Part shown: one piece after another, positions 45,470-56,699 of the stretch
Layout: each line of letters opens with the position of its first letter
Position numbering within the stretch: position 1 is the first letter of the stretch
Origin: Macrostomum hystrix
Taxonomy: Eukaryota > Platyhelminthes > Macrostomidae
Reading direction: 5' to 3'
Assembly: GCA_950097015.1 (NCBI GenBank)
Contig: CATNEN010000025.1
Span: 2,780,001-2,844,000 of the forward strand
DNA length: 64,000 nt
Translations under genes and position numbers: made by a program
Notes under the pieces: generated by a model
What the model was told of the DNA's origin: nothing
Database searches by the model: none
Seen by the model: the letters and a program-made list of their open reading frames with translations, nothing else

Positions 45470-46752
45470 CGAGGGTTGTGTCATAAATTCGCTGACAAAC
45501 TTACAGAGCGTCTGTTTCTTTTGTACTTTAGGCACCATCGATCTTATTGTCTATGGAAAATCTTCCCTCTGGCTTTTGAGACAAGGCAGAAATCTCGATT
45601 TGCCTTGTTCTGCCTTGGGATTCAAACCACCCTTTTATCCAGTATGGAGAAAAGTGAAGCTACCAAGGGCACTGCCTTTTGGTCTTTGTGGAAGAAGCAG
45701 AAGAAGCAGGCTGATATTTACCGTGAGCTGCTGCAAATATTGAGCGAGGATGCACCTTCGAAACAAACTGTCAAAGTGGGTGCAGCGGATGATGCAATGA
45801 ATGCTCTTTATTGGTATCTCCAACAAGTCCTCTAACTGCCTCAGGGTTGCTCCACGATCATCGTCCAGGGCATGCTGCACACACTGGATGTTGTCACTGG
45901 AAGTGGATGACCGCGGTGCACCTGGGCGGGGAGCATCATCAACTGTTTCCCAGCCGTCCTCAAAGCCCGACCATCTGCATATGACACGAGTTGTTGCACG
46001 ATGGGTCCCTAAACTGCTGACTCCTGTCCAACTGCAAGAGAGGGTCCAGATGTGCCGCCACCTACTCAACGCCTATCAAAACGAGCCCGATTTTCTTAGC
46101 CGCCTGGTGACTAGTGATGAAACGTGGTTTCACTTCTACGAACCAGAAACAAAACGGCAAAGCAGCGTCTGGAAGGCTACTCACGAACCCCCACCGGTCA
46201 AGGCCAAGGCGGTGCAGTCAGCAGGTAAGCGCATGGCCACCGTGTTCTGGGACAGAGAAGGCATCTTGCTGATTGAGTGGCTACCTGAAGGCAGAACCAT
46301 CAATGCCCAGTACTACTGTGAAATATTGGAACGGCTGCGTGAGAAGTTCAAGAGTGAGCGCCGGGGAAGGATCACCAGGGGCATTGTGCTGCAGCAGGAC
46401 AACGCCAGGGCGCATGCCTGCAATGCAACTATGGATGTCATCAGGAGACTAGGCTTCGAGTTGCTGCCTCACCCTGCCTATTCTCCTGACCTGGCCCCCA
46501 GTGACTACTGGTTGTTCCCTAAAATGAAAGAGCCTCTTCGTGGCCATCGCTATGGAAGCCTTTCTGCACTCAGCTCGGCCATCAGCCAGTGGGTACGAGG
46601 GACCCCCACCGAATTCTTCGCCCAGGGCATCTGCAAGCTGCCAGAGGGATGGCACAAATGTGTGCAGCTTGGGGGTGACTATGTCGAGAAGTGCAATGTT
46701 GACAATTGCAATCGTATCTGCAGTTGTCAGCGAATTTATGACACAACCCTCG
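45470..46752 (+). mobile_element. Mariner element with rearranged transposase
   Basis: 1283 bp with exact 29-bp terminal repeats (45470-45498 and 46724-46752, starting CGAGGGTTGTGTCATAAA) and TA on both sides, the usual mariner size. It inserted into the 35-bp array region. The near-perfect ends suggest recent movement, although the coding part is broken by an internal inversion. Confidence 0.95.
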
Positions 46753-46760
46753 TATTTTAG
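45641..46760 (+). pseudogene. Mariner transposase with an inverted internal segment
   Basis: From about 45973 the frame reads ARWVPKLLTP, TSDETWF (first Asp), LQQDNARAH (second Asp) and YSPDLAPSDYWLF (third Asp), a D,D34D catalytic triad. The N-terminal part MEKSE...IYRELL...SKQTVK (45641 to about 45778) is also on the plus strand. The segment between them, about 45780-45970, encodes its mariner part (GFEDGWETVDDAPRPGAP, DLLEIPIKSIHCII) only on the minus strand. The intact protein therefore cannot be made, though the C-terminal DDE domain is whole. Confidence 0.88.
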
Positions 46761-46784
46761 CAAAGCGATTTAAAAACAATAGGG

Positions 46785-47060
46785 CTGTGGTATTTGAAGG
46801 GCTTGGCAGTGAGATGTTGCTGTGGGATTTGAAGGGTTTAGGGGTGAGATGTTGCTGTGGGATTTGAAGGGCTTGGCAGTGAGATGTTGCTGTGGGATTT
46901 GAAGGGCTTGGCAGTGAGATGTTGCTGTGGGATTTGAAGGGCTTGGCAGTGAGATGTTGCTGTGGGATTTGAAGGGCTTGGCAGTGAGATGTTGCTGTGG
47001 GATTTGAAGGGCTTGGCAGTGAGATGTTGCTGTGGGATTTGAAGGCTTGGGAGTGGGGTG
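46785..47060. repeat. 35-bp minisatellite, right part
   Basis: Continuation of the 44965-45445 array, with mostly GGGCTTGGCAGTGAG variants. Confidence 0.95.
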
Positions 47061-47064
47061 TTGC

Positions 47065-48240
47065 TGTGGGATAGGTTTGGTAGCAGAGACTAGATACAAG
47101 ACCATTTCAGACAGCAGAACATTAAGTACACAAGGACACCTAAAATTTAACCCTAACTTAAAATGGAACAAAAATTGAACGACAGGAAAATGCAAATAAA
47201 AATCAAGTATAACAAAATGGGAAAAACTCTTCAAACAAAAATTTAATTTATATAGTTCTTCAAAAAAGTTGTATCTTAGAGATTCATAAAGTTGAGAGAG
47301 AGATTACAAAAGCAAAACAATAAAGGAAAACATTTAAATAGATTTTAATTGTTGAAATCATCAACCTGTCAGCCATAACAAATACTAACCAAAATGTAAA
47401 TAAAAACGGTTATAACAAAACTGAAATACAAACAGAGATTATTTATCTGGAAGGCCGCTGCTACGGTAGGTCAAATGTAGAAAATATAATAACTGTAAAT
47501 TAAGCACACGGTAATATTCAGTTAAACAACTGGAATGATAGCAAATAGCTGGTGTAAATAACTGATAGCCGATATCTAATAATAACAGCTAGGTTTATGT
47601 TTGAGTATGCAAATTGAGATAGCCAAAAACGACTCATAAAGAGTAGCGGCTAATTAAAGTTACCTTCCCATATCGAATTAAAATAATAAACTACTCATAG
47701 TAGACAACTAGAAAGAAAAGCAGAGCTTTGAAGCAGAGACATACAGACAGACAAAGAGACAGACAGATAGACAGGGACTCAGGGGCAGAAATACAGACGG
47801 ACAGACGGAGAGAGAGACTGGTCATAATTCACTAGCCTTAGCTATAAAAGTACAAAAGTAAGAGTGGAGTGGAGTTGGGGGTAAAGATTGGCAGCAGTAG
47901 ATTGTAAAATTAATAAAATCAAACAACACAACTGGAAAAAATAAATACAAAATTGGACCGATTTTGACAAATGTAACACTCATTAATAACAGCAGTATTC
48001 CTATATATAAATATAGATTTTAAACTGCCTCTAAGTGTACCCTCCTAAATACGTAGAAGGAACTAAGAGCAAGCAAACCGAATTACCGAATGTACGCTCG
48101 TAGAGATTGGCAAAAAAGGCAAAAATGAACAACAAGTCTAAACACCCTTATATGTGACGACAGGATTCAGTAAGTTTGAAAAAAAATATGCGAATATAAG
48201 TTCGCCATTTAAAAAAATCTAGGATCAAAATTTGGACGTC
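47065..48240. other. AT-rich spacer, no gene seen
   Basis: AT-rich, with a short GACAGACAGA-like run near 47745-47815. No supported frame. Confidence 0.5.
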
Positions 48241-48244
48241 ATAC

Positions 48245-48490
48245 TTTCGTGTCATGTTAAGCCCAAGGTCAAAGTTGGCACGCGATAAACGCGTGTTAAG
48301 TTAAGCCCAAGGTCAAAGTTGGCACGCGATAAACGCGTGTCAAGTTAAGCCCAAGGTCAAAGTTGGCACGCGATACACGCGTGTCAGGTTAAGCCCAAGG
48401 TCAAAGTTTGCACGCGATACACGCGTGTCAAGTTAAGCCCAAGGTCAAAGTTGGCACGCGATACACGCGTGTCAGGTTAACCCTAAGGTC
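48245..48490. repeat. 44-bp minisatellite with an internal palindrome
   Basis: Five copies of AGTTAAGCCCAAGGTCAAAG plus TTGGCACGCGATACACGCGTGTC. Each ends with CACGCG...CGCGTG inverted arms. Confidence 0.95.
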
Positions 48491-48499
48491 ACATTTTGG

Positions 48500-49280
48500 A
48501 TGTGATAAACATAATTGTTTAAGAGCTTTCAAAAAAAGAAATCTATAATCTTCCATTTTCTGTACGATAACACGCAACATCGCTACATTTATTAGATTTT
48601 TTAACTCGGAATAGACAGACATACCAACACCACATATACCTTAACTTATATAAAGAAAAACTAAGAAGAAAACTGATTCGAAAGTAATCATCTAGCAGCG
48701 AAAAAAATAAAATGAAAGCAATCCAAGAGGTTTTGTGAATGTTTTGTTGATGAGTGTGCGTGTGGCCAGGTAACAGAGTAGAGAGGGCACGGGGGCAAAC
48801 AAAAATAGCGTAACTGTCAATGATTTCCACTTGAGTTTACAATCAACCGGACTAGATAGAAACGCTCTTAAATCAAAAGCATAAACGCGCACTCATCTGC
48901 CAATTGCGCTATCGAAATATCGAAATGAGTATGAACGAACGAGAAGCAAACGAAAAAATGAAAAAAAAGAAACATATTATTCTTTTAAGACGGTTACAAA
49001 TTTTACAATTTGTTTTCAGACACTTGATTGTTCCGAAATAAAACTCTGACATGGATATTCAACAAAAGGAATATATATCAAGCTTTTTTCCGCCAGGTTT
49101 AGCTCCACCTAAGATGAGGCCCGAGACACCAAAGGCTGAGATGATGCAGCCAAACATAGTTGATAAGCTTATGAAATTTAAACGCTAGATAAAGCCACAC
49201 TGACATAATCTTTGACAACCTTGACGTTCTGGAGAAGTGTCGACTTAAGACGCACAACAAAGAGTTCTAGTAAAAATAAT
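48500..49280. other. 3' flank of the B-box/NHL gene
   Basis: AT-rich. A 60-bp block at about 48673-48735 (TTCGAAAGTAATCATCTAGC) recurs at 52802-52862. No other gene seen. Confidence 0.45.
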
Positions 49281-49282
49281 TC

Positions 49283-52200
49283 TCAAATGTGCAGCTTCTC
49301 CAGGTCCAGAAGAAGGATGACATTGCGCCGAGGATCGCAAGCGGCTGCCAGGGTGTCGGTGACGCGGCACAGATCGGCCAGGAGGCCGGACTGAGTCTTG
49401 AATAGGCAGACGGCGCTGTTGGCCGCATCTACAGCGGCGGCGGCGGCAGCTGCTGAACCGCCTGACGATAAATCGAGCGACATTAGGCAACCGGCGGACG
49501 CATCGGTCTCAGACGATTTGGCGCACACCAGTCGGTCGCCCATGGCAACCAGAGCCGGTTGAGCGGCTGACACCAAACTGACGGAGTTTTCAGTTGAAGT
49601 TTTCGAAGCCGAAGTGTCGGCAGTCATTGGCAGTAGGACAGGATGCTTGCCGTTTGGGTTGGTGACCTCCATCACTAGGAATTCGTAGCGATTGGATTTG
49701 CAGCGCAGGGTGGCTACAAGGAGCCGAGGTCCGGGACACCAGGTCAGGCGCACCGGGCAGCCCGGATCTGTCTGCGGCAGGGTGGCGCGAACGGAGTCGT
49801 CTGTGCACGAGAAGATGAACACGCCTATGCGAGGGCAGCAGACGAAGATCAGCTCTCCGTCTGTGGCCGCGTCCTCGGGCCTGGAATTGGGATTGCGGGA
49901 TGCAAGGGTCTGTAGATGCTACAACTGGTGCTGGTATGGGTGCTGCAACTGGTGCTGTTATGGGTGCTGCAACTGGTGCTGTTATGGGTGCTGTAACTGG
50001 TGCTTTTATGGGTGCTGTAACTGGTGCTGTTATGGGTGCTGCAACTGGTGCTTTTATGGGTGCTGCAACTGGTGCTGTTATGGGTGCTGCAACTGGTGCT
50101 GTTATGGGTGCTGTAACCGGTGCTGTTATGGGTGCTGCAACTGGTGCTTTTATGGGTGCTGTAACTGGAGCTGTTATGGGTGCTGCAACTGGTGCTTTTA
50201 TGGGTGCTGCAACTGGTTCTGCTATGGGTGCTGTAACTGGTGCTTTTATGGGTGCTGTAACTGGTGCTGCAACTGGTGCTGCAACTGGTGCTGTTATGGG
50301 TGCTGCAACTGGTGCTGTTATGGGTGCTGTAACTGGTGCTGTTATGGGTGCTGTAACTGGTGCTTCTATGGGTGCTTCTACTGGTGCTGTTATGGGTGCT
50401 GTAAGTGGTGCTGTTATGGGTGCTGCAACTGGTGCTGTTATGGGTGCTGTAACTGGTGCTGTTATGGGTGCTGCAACTGGTGCTGTTATGGGTGCTGTAA
50501 CTGGTGCTGTTATGGGTGCTGTAACTGGTGCTTCTATGGGTGCTTCTACTGGTGCTGTTATGGGTGCTGTAAGTGGTGCTGTTATGGGTGCTGCAACTGG
50601 TGCTGCAACTGGTGCTGCAACTGGTGCTTTTATGGGTGCTGCAACTGGTGCTGTTATGGGTGCTGTAACTGGTGCTGTTATGGGTGCTGTAACTGGTGCT
50701 TTTATGGGTGCTTCTACTGGTGCTGTTATGGGTGCTGTAAGTGGTGCTGTTATGGGTGCTGCAACTGGTGCTGCAACTGGTGCTGCAACTGGTGCTGTTA
50801 TGGGTGCTGCAACTGGTGCTGTTATGGGTGCTGTAACTGGTGCTGTTATGGGTGCTGTAACTGGTGCTGTTATGGCTTCTGTAACTGGTGCTGTTATGGG
50901 TGCTGCAACTGGTGCTGTTATGGGTGCTGTAAGTGGTGCTGTTATGGGTGCTGCAACTGGTGCTGCAACTGGTGCTGCAACTGGTGCTTTTATGGGTGCT
51001 GCAACTGGTGCTGTTATGGGTGCTGTAACTGGTGCTGTTATGGGTGCTGTAACTGGTGCTGTTATGGGTGCTGCAACTGGTGCTGCAACTGGTGCTGCAA
51101 CTGGTGCTTTTATGGGTGCTGCAACTGGTGCTGTTATGGGTGCTGTAACTGGTGCTGTTATGGGTGCTGTAACTGGTTCTGTTATGGGTGCTGTAACTGG
51201 TGCTGTAACTGGTACTGTTATCGGTGCTGTAACTGGTACTGTTATCGGTGCTGTAACTGGTACTGTTATGGGTGCTGTAACTGGTTCGGTTATGGGTGCT
51301 GTAACTGGTTCTGTTATGGATGCTGCTACAGCGACTGGAATTAGCAGAGGCTAAACAACAAGTGGAGCATCCCTTACCTGCAAAGTGAATATTTTCCGGA
51401 CACAGCCGGTCCAATCCGTCGCTCAGCGTAGCCGCTGGGCCACGCAGTCAGCACGCAGCCATTGCGATTGTCAACAACCAACAGCCACTCTCGCACAGGG
51501 CAGGCCACCACCCTGTAGGGATCGATCCTGGGACCTTTGTCCACAACTTCGCCTTTAAACTGCAATTGGTGCGTAAAATTGCCGCGCTGATTATAGACCC
51601 GAATGCATTTAGCTGGCTGAGTCTCAACTGCGTAGAAATTGCCCAACAGGTGGGCCAGCGCCACCGGCCGACCCTCGGCTTTGAAGGTCTGGCAGCTGGA
51701 GTCCGCTTCGACCCGACCGCGTCGCTTCTTCTTTCGCGGCCGAAGGCGCGACTCCATGGCGACGGCGTCTGTTTCCCAGAATTCTAGCAGATTGCGGTGC
51801 TGAATGTCGCCAACGATCGGAACAGCGGAGGCGGCGGCTGCGGCGGCTGCGGCGGCAGCTTCCGGATCCAGCAGATCGAAGTCATCAACTAGTGAGGAGC
51901 CGCATCCGCTGCCAGTCAGAGGCCGATTCGTCGACACTAGCAGCATCGGCGAGGGCGAGGGCGAAGACGACGTCTCGCCGCCACAGTGGCCGACTGTCAC
52001 GTCGATGTCCAGTCCGGGACTAGGGCCGCCGCTGGCAAAACCGAAGCCGCCATCAGCGTCCGCCACTTGAACAGCATAGTCGATAGCGTCGAGAAGGTCG
52101 CACAGTCTAGCGCGGGCCTCCTCCAGGCAGCAGACGGGACCTTCTGGGCCGGCCAGCCGACCAGATAAGGGGGCCAGTAGGCGAACTAGACCGACCAGCT

Positions 52201-52667
52201 CCTCCATGTGCTCGGCTGTCTCCTCTTCGTTGCCGTTTGCGACATCAGCAGCGGCAAGTTCGGAGTCAGCGCAGAGCAATGCCCGGCCGCATTCGTCCAG
52301 CAATTCGTCGAGTTCGCCGTGTCCAGAAAGGCGATCCAGGACTCGTCGACGCCGAGCTTCCAGTTCAGCGGCGGCTTCGTCGAAGAAGGCCTCAGCTGCG
52401 GCGCGTTCAAGACTGCGCGCTTCGCCGGCGGCCAATTCAGCGAGGCGGCCGACGGCGGCAGCGTGAAGATCCAAAGCCTGCAGATTTAGGCGGGCCTCGA
52501 TTGACAAACTGACTGACCAGTTAATCTCACGCTTTTTATCTCACCTGTTGTCGTAGCTCACGCCCGTGACCGGCTAGACAGGCGCCGCAGAGCCGGCGTG
52601 AACAATGCAGACAGTCTGTTAGACGGCCAATCGAACTGGCGCAATTGCAGTCGGCGCACTCGTTCAT
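49283..52667 (-). CDS. B-box / coiled-coil / NHL-like (TRIM-type) protein
   Basis: Three exons: 52667-52562, 52512-51378, 49880-49283, in phases 1 and 2; 612 residues. Residues 4-34 have the spacing C-x2-C ... C-x2-C-x4-C-x2-C-x3-H of a B-box zinc finger. A long Ala/Leu/Glu-rich helical region follows (residues about 45-150), as in TRIM coiled coils. Then come a Ser/Pro linker, an 11-Ala run and a basic patch (RPRKKKRRGR). The C-terminal ~300 residues have NHL-propeller-like repeats (NFYAVE...CIRVYNQRGNFT, EWLLVVDNRNGCVLTAW, GELIFVCCPRIGVFIFS). No RING is seen, so it may be RING-less or have an upstream exon. TRIM-NHL proteins often bind RNA or act in translation control. Intron 1 is only 49 nt; intron 2 is a 24-bp array. 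Confidence 0.72.
49915..51335. repeat. 24-bp minisatellite in B-box/NHL intron 2
   Basis: About 58 copies of GGTGCTGTTATGGGTGCTGT plus AACT, with 12-bp sub-units (GGTGCTGCAACT). It starts about 45 nt past the exon 2 donor. Frames on both strands are open for about 500 codons only because the unit is a multiple of three and lacks stops. Confidence 0.97.
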
Positions 52668-52869
52668 TCTGCGTGCTACTAATAGTAGAGTCCGGGCAAG
52701 CGCTAGGAAAGAAATCAAAAGCTAGTTCTGATCCTGAGAGAACACTCAGTTGAGTTTTTTGCTTTGTTGTTGCCTTGTGTTCTGGAAAATTATAAAATAA
52801 AATGATTCGAAAGTAATCGTCTAGCAGCGAAAAAATAGTATGAAAGCAATGCAAGAGGTTTTGAATGCA

Positions 52870-55060
52870 ATGAAAGCAATGACTTCATAAAATTTACTAT
52901 AGAAGCGAGCAGATAAAATTAACATAAAAATGATTCTGAACAGCCTTTTTGACATTTTTAAATGGGAATAGCCGCCTTTCGTATTTAGTTGCGTTCATTA
53001 CAGGTTACAGTTAAGATACTTTTTGCGTCTCTTAGCCATAGTCGAACTGCCGATTCTACTGATTTACTTTTAGGATTAATATAAGCGAAAAGGAAAGCAT
53101 GCAGGCACACACTCATACATATAAGTCTTGACTTTCTTATCATGGACTTTTACTTGTCCTTGTGCAATTCTTAAGCACGACCTAAAGACATACTTTGTAG
53201 CTGATGCAAAATGAAGTGCATTTTGATTGTGCTAAGTTCTATGCTTTAGTCGCTAAAATTTTTATGATTGTAAGTCGTTACTTCTCTATTTGTAAATCAT
53301 TATATCAGCAATTTATTACTGATAAAACTTTTTGTTGCATATAGTAATAACTAGTATAGTAATAACTAGCAAGTTTTGCTTTCCGTTCGGGGGTAATAAT
53401 AGCTTTATCATTTATTTTTTTAATAATTCCTTCTTGTATCTATAAGTTTGTTGTGAATTTTTCTGCCACAACATACATTGTCACAGCAAAACACCTTTAA
53501 CGGTCACAGCAAACCGCTCGATTTTGTGTAGCTCTAATTAGGGCCGTTTAAAGAAATGGTATTAAATCAGCCTAAATTTATAGCCTCTGCAAGTTGTGAC
53601 ACATTTTCGCACTGTCTGCACGAGTTATGAAACAAGACTACGCTCGTACGCCTCAAATGTGTGTCCATTTAAATTGCCTTTAAATTGTTACTTGGCTACC
53701 TCTTTAAAAATTACTTATATATGAGCGTACCAGTTTACATGAGTTTACATGAGTTTAAAAAGTTTACATGAAAGTTTTCCACAGACAACAAGCAATGTTA
53801 CCGATTGCGATGTAATTCGCGTCTAGATAGCTTACTTAGATTTATTTGAATCTTCATAACTTTTTCGTAGCAATGTAGCAACAAAAAGGATACTAAAGAA
53901 TGTTAGGGCCTAAACATACAAGCAATGTGTGCATGTGAGCGAAACAACTACCATCTGACCATAAAAAGAGCTAAATCTAAAATCAGGTCAAAGAAAGCCT
54001 AATGAAAACAAGCTTCGCGAAAGGAAGTGAAAGAATACTTTAAGAAGAACCAAACGAAACAGATTTTTGTTTGAAAATATTTTTAGGGCCATTAAGTTAC
54101 TTATTTAACTGTACTGTAACTTTTTATTGTAAGTTTTGTTTTGTAATTTTAGAAAGTTTTCCAATAAAAATTTACCAAAACTTGAAGCTCATTCGCTGTT
54201 ACATCCGAGCAATTCGCCTTTGAAGCTGACCTGGGACTTGCAACTAGGATTCTTTATTACTAAATATCAACACATCGCACAACATACTGAGAAAGCATGT
54301 TTGACTGTCCTCAGACATTCCAGTAAGGTTTTTGATATTGAGGATCACCCAATCAACCCCGAAAAGTCGGATGGTATGCACGGCTTACCACGTGGGAATC
54401 TAAATTCTAGTCTAACCTAAAGCTAACCTAAATTTGTGTCTATGGCAATATACGCTCGTATTACGAGTATTCCGTTCTGGTCGGACTGCTTACCGGTTGG
54501 CATTTAGAATATTATAAATGACTCGTACAAAGTTCCTAATATTATTTTATATTTCACAGACAGGTTGAATACGCTATAAGCTTTTCACCAACAGTGAATT
54601 TTCCAAGCTAACGGAAACTGGAAATATGCTAGAAACGAGTGAATTTAATGATAGAGTGTAAAGCAGATATATTCATTTAGGTTTGAATGTTTAGACACAT
54701 TTTGAGGGCCTAGTTAGCGAGTGCCAAAAAAATAAAAAAACAATCGAAACATGAAAAATTCAAATGGGGGGAGTAAACAACCTGTTTTATCTGAAGATGG
54801 ATCATTTCTAATAGAGGATTTAAAATAGGGCAAAAGTTTGCCAAACTGCATCCATCAATTCCAACTGAAGGTTTTTAGTTAAGCTACAAACAGTCACATT
54901 TTTCATATGCAAATTAAGCACAAAAGCATATCTGCATAATTTCTAGTCTGCCAAAAGCTTAATAAGAAAGGTGGTTAATTAATCGGAAAGTTAGGAAGGA
55001 AACAATAAGGAAGGTTAATCAATCGAACAGCAACTAGGCGTGACATTGTTAAAATCAGAT
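52870..55060. other. AT-rich spacer, no gene seen
   Basis: No supported frame. A 94-codon plus-strand frame at 54136-54420 matches nothing I recognise. Confidence 0.5.
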
Positions 55061-55069
55061 TTTCAGGCA

Positions 55070-56680
55070 CAGACCAGGTGCACCTGGGTACTCTGGGAAG
55101 CAGTAAATCTTGCGCTTGCTGCTGCCAGCTCGATAGCAGAAGCGGCATCTCGGTTGACTCTCGCGAACCATGATTTTTGTTGCAAAACGCGGACCGACTG
55201 GGCCGAATGCCTGGACTGCCAGAGCCAGAGCTGCTGGTCGCTTTCTACTCCCTCCAGTGCGCTAAACCATTTCGCGAATGCTGGCCTCCAGAAACTTGAA
55301 AAAACATTTTGCCCACCTCACCGACGGTACACAATCCAAGCATTCCGAACAATTAGCAGACCAAGCTTCAAAAACCACTTCGTGGTTTTCCTCCCCGGTT
55401 GATGTGACCGTCCATTTTGTCGACACAACCCTGCATGCATCGATTGTAGGTCTGCACTTCTACACGATGATTTCTGCTGGCGATGATGCGTCTGACTTGC
55501 ACTCTGGAAGCCGCCTCCATCCTATCCATTAGGTACAGAGTCTTCAGGCCGTTCTTTTTTCTCTCTACTATTTTAGCTAAAAGCACAACGCCGTTGCGCA
55601 TGAATCCGACATCGTTCGGCGGCACATTAAACTGCCTGAGTTTAATAGGCACACCACGATCGGACCGGATAGTGCAGGTCAGATGAGTTCCTCGAGTCAG
55701 CAGGTACTCAGCGAGCCGATTGGAACCAAACCACTTGTCAATAAATACACGATAGTCTTGATGCAAGAGGTCAGCTCCACGTCAGCTCGGAGGTGACTCA
55801 GAGGTCAGCTCGGCACAGCTCCACGTCAATCTTCTCACTGAAAGACAATTGCTTGCCTTGTAGATCTTCGTGGAACCTGCGATTCTTCTCCGGGGTGGAG
55901 TGGACGCGAAAGTTGTAAATGTACCCCGTCTCGGCTTCACAGGCGCAGTACAGCTTGATGCTGTACTTGGCGCGCTTCGTCAGGATGTACTGCTTGAAGT
56001 GCAGGCGGCCGTTCAACAGCACCAGTGACTCGTCGATGCTCACATCCTCCTCCGGTCTTCAGACATTCATTCACAGCTGTCTTAAGGTGTGCAGCAAAGG
56101 GCGAATCTTAAACAACGAATCGCCAGGAGCCGGATCGTCGGTGCAATCGTAAAAGCAAAGCAGACCGAGCAGCTGCTTGAATCGATCCCTGCAGAGCGCT
56201 TCAGGGATTAGAAAGAATGATGTTGAATAGTAGCTGTCCATACACCAGTACTGGTGCATCTCTACTTTTTTGTTGTTGCCCATGAAGAGGTAAATCCCAA
56301 TTACCGTCTTTCACTTCATTCGCGCTACAATCGGTCCATTTCGAAACTCACAGCTAGGTCATCAGCAGGCGTTGCATGGATTAGGGCCCAGGCTTTTGGA
56401 TTAGTCCATTTAGCTAAGTCATCAAACAAAGAGTCGGGTGGATAGAGACCAAGAAAAAAAATGGACTGCTCAACATCACCGGGAACTTCGATTCCAGGAT
56501 TAAGTCCTGGTGTGCCGAGAAATTTAGTTTCATTTTCGGAAACGTCAATCTTAACGATTGCAGGAATCTATGGCATCTCCTCCATCGCTTCTTCATCGCC
56601 AGTGTCCATGAAATCAGACGCCTCCTCCAAGATGATTAAGTCCTCATCATCTGACGTCATTAGCTCGTCCATTCGCTTAT
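55070..56680 (-). pseudogene. piggyBac transposase, degenerate
   Basis: Read N to C on the minus strand in changing frames: an acidic start (MDELMTSDDEDLIILEEASD) from about 56674 with an in-frame stop near 56570; GLYPPDSLFDDLAKWTNPKA; GNNKKVEMHQYWCMDSYYST...FKIRPLLHTLR (56283-56071); SIDESLVLLNGRLHFKQYI (56043-55798); KWFGSNRLAEYLLTRGTHLT...YNRCMQGCVDKMDGH (55766-55368); and KTTKWFLKLGLLIVRNAWI after a further frameshift. These are family-typical piggyBac blocks in the right order. At least three frameshifts, one stop and an internal deletion near 55770-55800 make it inactive. I could not locate the terminal repeats or TTAA sites. Confidence 0.9.
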
Positions 56681-56699
56681 TTTCTTTGCCATGTTACTA

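Noticed and set aside
45635-46069. Separate minus-strand gene inside the mariner
   Set aside because: Its middle is the inverted mariner coding block; the rest is antisense of the transposase.
49692-51414. Three 480-550-codon open frames on both strands
   Set aside because: All arise from a 24-bp stop-free unit in B-box/NHL intron 2. Flanking exons join in phase without it.
52536-52561. B-box exon extended to a GTGAGA donor at 52541
   Set aside because: Its phase does not fit the next exon. The donor at 52561 gives a 49-nt intron with correct phase.
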